Below the pieces are notes generated by a model. It was not told the origin of the DNA. It saw nothing but the letters and a program-made list of their open reading frames with translations, and did not search any database. The position numbers were made by a program, and so were the translations under genes. Shown here piece by piece: positions 60,670-64,000 of a stretch of 64,000 nt of DNA; the stretch's first letter is position 1; each line of letters opens with the position of its first letter. The stretch comes from CAVUCH01 sp963739995 (lineage in GTDB: Bacteria; Acidobacteriota; Vicinamibacteria; Vicinamibacterales; JAENWD01), in contig CAVUCH010000023.1 in assembly GCA_963739995.1 (NCBI GenBank), forward strand, positions 11,296 to 75,295, in the 5' to 3' direction.

Positions 60670-63349
60670 TCAGAATCGCGGCACTTCGAGGGCGGAATAC
60701 CGGCTGCGTCGGAGGTCGGCGATCGGGCGGAGCTCAGCGAGCAATTGCTGGAACGACGGGTGACGCCGTATGGGGTCGAGCAGGGGATCCTTTTCGAAGC
60801 AGGCGTAGCATGGGAAACCGGTTTGCGCCGCCCGCTGCAGCCACCTCACGGCTTCTTCGGCCTCTCCGAGTTGCGCATACGCGGTGCCGATCCGGTGGCT
60901 CACATGGTGATCCGGCGACCGGCGGGCGATCAACGCGTTCAGGCGACGCCGGGCCTCGCCGTGGTCGCCACCTGCGGCGTCGATCGCGGCGAGCGACGCG
61001 TTGGCCCGGTCGCGCATGACATGCTGAGGACTCGCCTCGACTCGCTCCAGGAGCGCACGGCTCCGCTCGAGCTCTCGGAGGTAGTACCAGGTTTCGCCGA
61101 GCATCCAGCGCGGACCATCATCGGAGCTCCGCTCGCTCTCACCGAGAAACTCCGCCGCGGTCTCGAACCGTCCGTCGTAGAGCGCCGACCGGCCCCGGTT
61201 ACGGATATATTCGGGTCGGGTCCTCGGGTTCGCCGCGAAACCGGCTTGGGCGGCACGGTCGGACAATTCGAACAACCCGAGATGGTAGAACGCCGTCGCC
61301 AGGTTGTAGTGCGGCAGCGCCAGACTGGGGCTGAGCGTAAGGGCCCGAACGCTCTCCTCGATCACCTCGGTCCACTGAAACTCTGTAAAGCGATAGACCG
61401 CGGCGAGCGCCTCGTGAGTCTGCGCCGAGAGCGGATCGAGCTTGGCCGCGAGCTGGGCGGCAGCCATCGCAGCCTCCCTCCGCCGGCTGCTCTCGTCCGG
61501 CGAACTGGCATACCAGGGCCTCCGGACGAGGGCCATCGCCAGCCCCGCCTGCGCAGCCGCGAATTTCGGATCGTGCTGCAGTGCTCGTCTGAAGGCGTTC
61601 ACGGCCGCATCGACTCCCTGTTCACCGACTTGCGTGAGCGCCGTCCGCCCTTTCAGGTATTGCTCGTACGCGGCAGTATTCGTCGTGAGCTGCCGGCCCA
61701 GGCGATCGCGTTCCCTGGCGTTCAGGCCCACTTTGAACATTCGCACAACCTGCTCCGCAACCGTCTCTTCGAGCTTCAACAGTCTGTCGCTCGGGACGTC
61801 GATTGTTTCGTGCCTCTCGGTGGTGCCGTCGGTTCTGACCAGCCTCAGGTCCACGACATAGCCATCGGGCCCGCGCCGAGCGGTGCCGCTCAGCACGTGC
61901 GTGGCGCCGAGCTCGCGGGCAATCGCCGCGGGATCCTGGTCGTCGCGGTAGGTCACGACAGACCCTGATTTGCAGCACCTTCAGCGATCGAACCGTCGAG
62001 AGCCGCGCGATGATGCTGTCCGCGATGCCGACGCGGAGGTGCTGGTCGCTCTGGCTCACGCCTTCGAGGCGGAATGGGAGAACGGCCAGCACCGGCAAGG
62101 GGCTGGAGGTCCGTGGAGACACCGGCTCGCGCCGATGTTGCACCGTCCACCATGCGCCACCGAACCCAGCCAGCAGCAGCACCGCCAGACCTGCGCGTGC
62201 CGGGCGGGAGCGAAGCCACGCAAGGACCCTGGTTCCGAGAGCGGGCCGCGGGCTGTCCCGGGCGAGCGCGGGGGCATCGCGTTGTACGCCTTGATTCCCG
62301 ACGCTACCGATTACGTCGGAGAGCGCCTGCCGCACGTCGGCTGCGCTGCCAAACCGTTCGGCCGGGTTCTTTGCGAGGCAGCGTTCGATCACCAACCGGA
62401 GCGGATGCGGTACGGTGTCGGGCAATGGACGCGGCGGCTCATGGAGAATCGCCCCGGCGAGCTCGTACTCCGTCTGCCCGGCGAAGGGCAGCTCGCGTGC
62501 GGTCATTTCGTGGAGCAGCACACCCAGCGCCCAGATGTCGCTGCGGCGATCAGCGGGCTCGCCGCGGAGCAGCTCCGGGGCCATGTACGCAGGCGTTCCG
62601 GACAGCTTATGAGACGGAGCTGCGCCGCCTCGCGTGAGCGCCGCCACGGACGCGGCATCGAGCCGTCGCGCAATCCCGAAGTCCACCACCTTGATGTGGT
62701 CGGACTCGGTGACCATCACGTTGGCCGACTTCAGATCCTTGTGCAGTACGCCCCGATCGTGCGCATGCGCCAGCGCATCGGCAACCTCGATCCCGTATCG
62801 GAGCACCCGCTCGAGCGGCAGGGGCGAGTCGCCGAGCAGCTGCGTGACGGTGGGGCCCGCGACGTACTCCATCACCAGATACGCGCGACCGTCGAACTCG
62901 TACACCTCGTGGACCGTGCAGACGTTCGGATGTGTCAGGCGTGCGGCCGCCTGGGCCTCCCGCCGAAGATCGGCAGGCGTGCGCGCGTGGCCGTTGCTAC
63001 CTTCACGCAGGATCTTGAGGGCGACGTCGCGCTCGAGCGCCTGGTCCCAGGCGCGATACACCGCACCCATGCCGCCCACGCCCAGCAGCTCTCGCACTTC
63101 GTAGTGGCCGACCTGGGCACCGGGCGGCATGGCGCTGCTCTCGGCCAGCCGCAACGCCGCCTCGTGCAGCACTGAATTTTCCAGGAACTTGCTGTCTTGC
63201 GCGTGACTCTCGACCAGCGACTGCACTTCGGACAGGAGCCCCCGGTCGGTGCCGCATGCCCGTTCCACGAATCCTGCGCGGGCGTCCGGCGCCTGCTCGA
63301 GCGCCTCATGGTAGATGCGCTCGATGCGCCGCCACCGTTCAGGATCCAA
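60670..63349 (-). pseudogene. Ser/Thr protein kinase with TPR tail, split by a frameshift
   Basis: The first frame (from 63349) encodes an N-terminal helical region, a kinase domain (about 82-350) with LLGVGGMGAVY, K112, the catalytic loop HKDLKSAN (H203-D205-N210), DFGIAR (D223) and APE, then a transmembrane helix (ARAGLAVLLLAGFGGAWW) and a TolB-like start (VLAVLPFRLEGVSQSDQHL). Near 61960-61975 the frame breaks. The rest of the TolB-like domain and the TPRs continue in another frame from about 61956 to the stop at 60670. Otherwise both halves are intact and typical of PknB-like acidobacterial kinases. The kinase start overlaps the sigma gene by 11 bases. Confidence 0.88.
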
Positions 63350-63914
63350 CGCTCAGCTCCCGCTGCAGCCACGCCTTCGCCAGGCTCCAATCGCGCATGA
63401 CGGTGACCGCCGAGACGTCGAGGAGGTCCGCGGTCTCATCGACGGTCAGCCCGCCGAAGTACCGGAGTTCAACCACTCTGGCCTTCCGGGAGTCGAGTGA
63501 CGCCAGGCGTTGGAGCGCCTCATCGAGCGCTATCAGCGCGGGGCCACGCTCAGGTGCGAACACTGCCTCTTCGTCCAGCGACACCGGTGCGAGGCCCGCT
63601 CCCTGACGCTTCGCGGAGTGACGTGCCCGCGCATGGTCCACGAGAATGCGGCGCATGAACTGCGCGGCCATGCCGAAGAACTGCGCGCGCGACCGCCAGT
63701 CGGTGCGCGTCTGCCCGATGAGACGCAGGTAGGCTTCGTTGATCAGTGCGGTGGTCTGGAGGGTGTGGCCGGGCCGCTCCCGTCGCATGTAGCCGCGTGC
63801 GAGACGATGGAGCTCACCGTAGACGAGACTCATGAGCTCGTCGCGCGCCGCCGTCTCTCCGTTACGCCACGCCTCCAGCAGGTGGGTGATCTGGTTCGGC
63901 GGGTGCGACGACAT
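63339..63914 (-). CDS. ECF-type RNA polymerase sigma factor
   Basis: 191 residues. Sigma region 2 is visible as ELHRLARGYMRRERPGHTLQTTALINEAYLRL with RAQFFGMAAQFMRRILVDHARAR, and region 4 as LDSRKARVVELRYFGGLTVDETADLLDVSAVTVMRDW, a helix-turn-helix for the -35 element. This is the ECF type that occurs next to PknB-like kinases in Acidobacteria and Planctomycetes, where the kinase is thought to control the sigma factor by phosphorylation. It is first in the operon and overlaps the downstream kinase gene by 11 bases. The kinase is frameshifted here, so control may be lost. Confidence 0.93.
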   Translation of the reverse strand: MSSHPPNQITHLLEAWRNGETAARDELMSLVYGELHRLARGYMRRERPGHTLQTTALINEAYLRLIGQTRTDWRSRAQFFGMAAQFMRRILVDHARARHSAKRQGAGLAPVSLDEEAVFAPERGPALIALDEALQRLASLDSRKARVVELRYFGGLTVDETADLLDVSAVTVMRDWSLAKAWLQRELSVGS

Positions 63915-64000
63915 GGCGAGGCCTCGTCCGGTGCAAAACTGAGCCAGACTGGGAACGGCCCAGAGGGTAACACAGGGCTGCCGCGCAACCGGAGCACTTG

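Overview
The window looks like chromosomal DNA of a high-GC soil-type Acidobacteriota bacterium, probably of the Vicinamibacterales type. This is inferred from gene content: an Oar-like TonB-dependent receptor with an N-terminal carboxypeptidase-regulatory-like domain, remnants of MacB/FtsX-type (ADOP-style) permeases, an ECF sigma factor overlapping a Ser/Thr kinase-TPR gene, an OmpR-type winged-helix/TolB-like/TPR regulator, several Gfo/Idh/MocA oxidoreductases and many secreted proteins of unknown function.

Layout. 0-5 kb: end of an FHA-domain gene, tRNA-Ser(CGA), tadA, an OsmC-like protein, a membrane-anchored TPR protein and a CLC-family chloride transporter. 5-18.5 kb: mostly secreted or sensory genes (TPR protein, beta-propeller, Tat-exported oxidoreductase, DUF2277, PLC/GDPD-like protein, 7TM-PAS histidine kinase, HEXXH peptidase related to M49, DinB-like protein, GH5-like glycosidase). 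18.6-28.6 kb: the most unusual part, a minus-strand two-gene operon of two giant proteins. The first (1902 aa) joins two alpha/beta-hydrolase (lipase-like) modules, a CHAT protease and a helical-repeat tail. The second (1435 aa) joins a glycine-rich beta segment, an alpha/beta-hydrolase-like module and a C-terminal caspase-like C14 protease. 28.8-36.4 kb: DMT transporter and oxidoreductase, PilZ protein with a degenerate sensor-kinase-like partner, and a STAS-kinase-like fusion. 36.4-44.2 kb: outer-membrane barrel, DUF4097-like protein, a PD-(D/E)XK-like protein, a three-repeat orphan CRISPR, a frameshifted winged-helix TPR regulator and a cupin. 44.5-52.7 kb: secreted TIM-barrel protein, then a decayed stretch with two broken permeases, a recombinase fragment and a broken amidohydrolase, followed by a CocE-type hydrolase and a Tat-exported SelA/DgaE-like PLP protein. 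52.9-64 kb: TonB receptor, tRNA-Arg(ACG), two secreted proteins (one with phospholipase D motifs), and the kinase/sigma pair, the kinase being frameshifted.

The intergenic DNA is rich in repeats: heptanucleotide tandem arrays of two kinds (CCGCCYA and RATGCAV), a dispersed REP-like palindrome (core GGGACT-GA-AGTCCC), a 160-bp near-perfect palindrome with a half copy 5 kb away, and a pair of 60-bp direct repeats.

The candidate novel system is the CHAT/caspase-like/lipase-like operon. Its domain content matches the logic of prokaryotic conflict or regulated-cell-death systems (protease switches coupled to lipid- or membrane-directed effectors). That role is inference: the sequence directly shows the catalytic motifs, the gene order and the operon structure only. 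All domain assignments were made by eye, without database searches.
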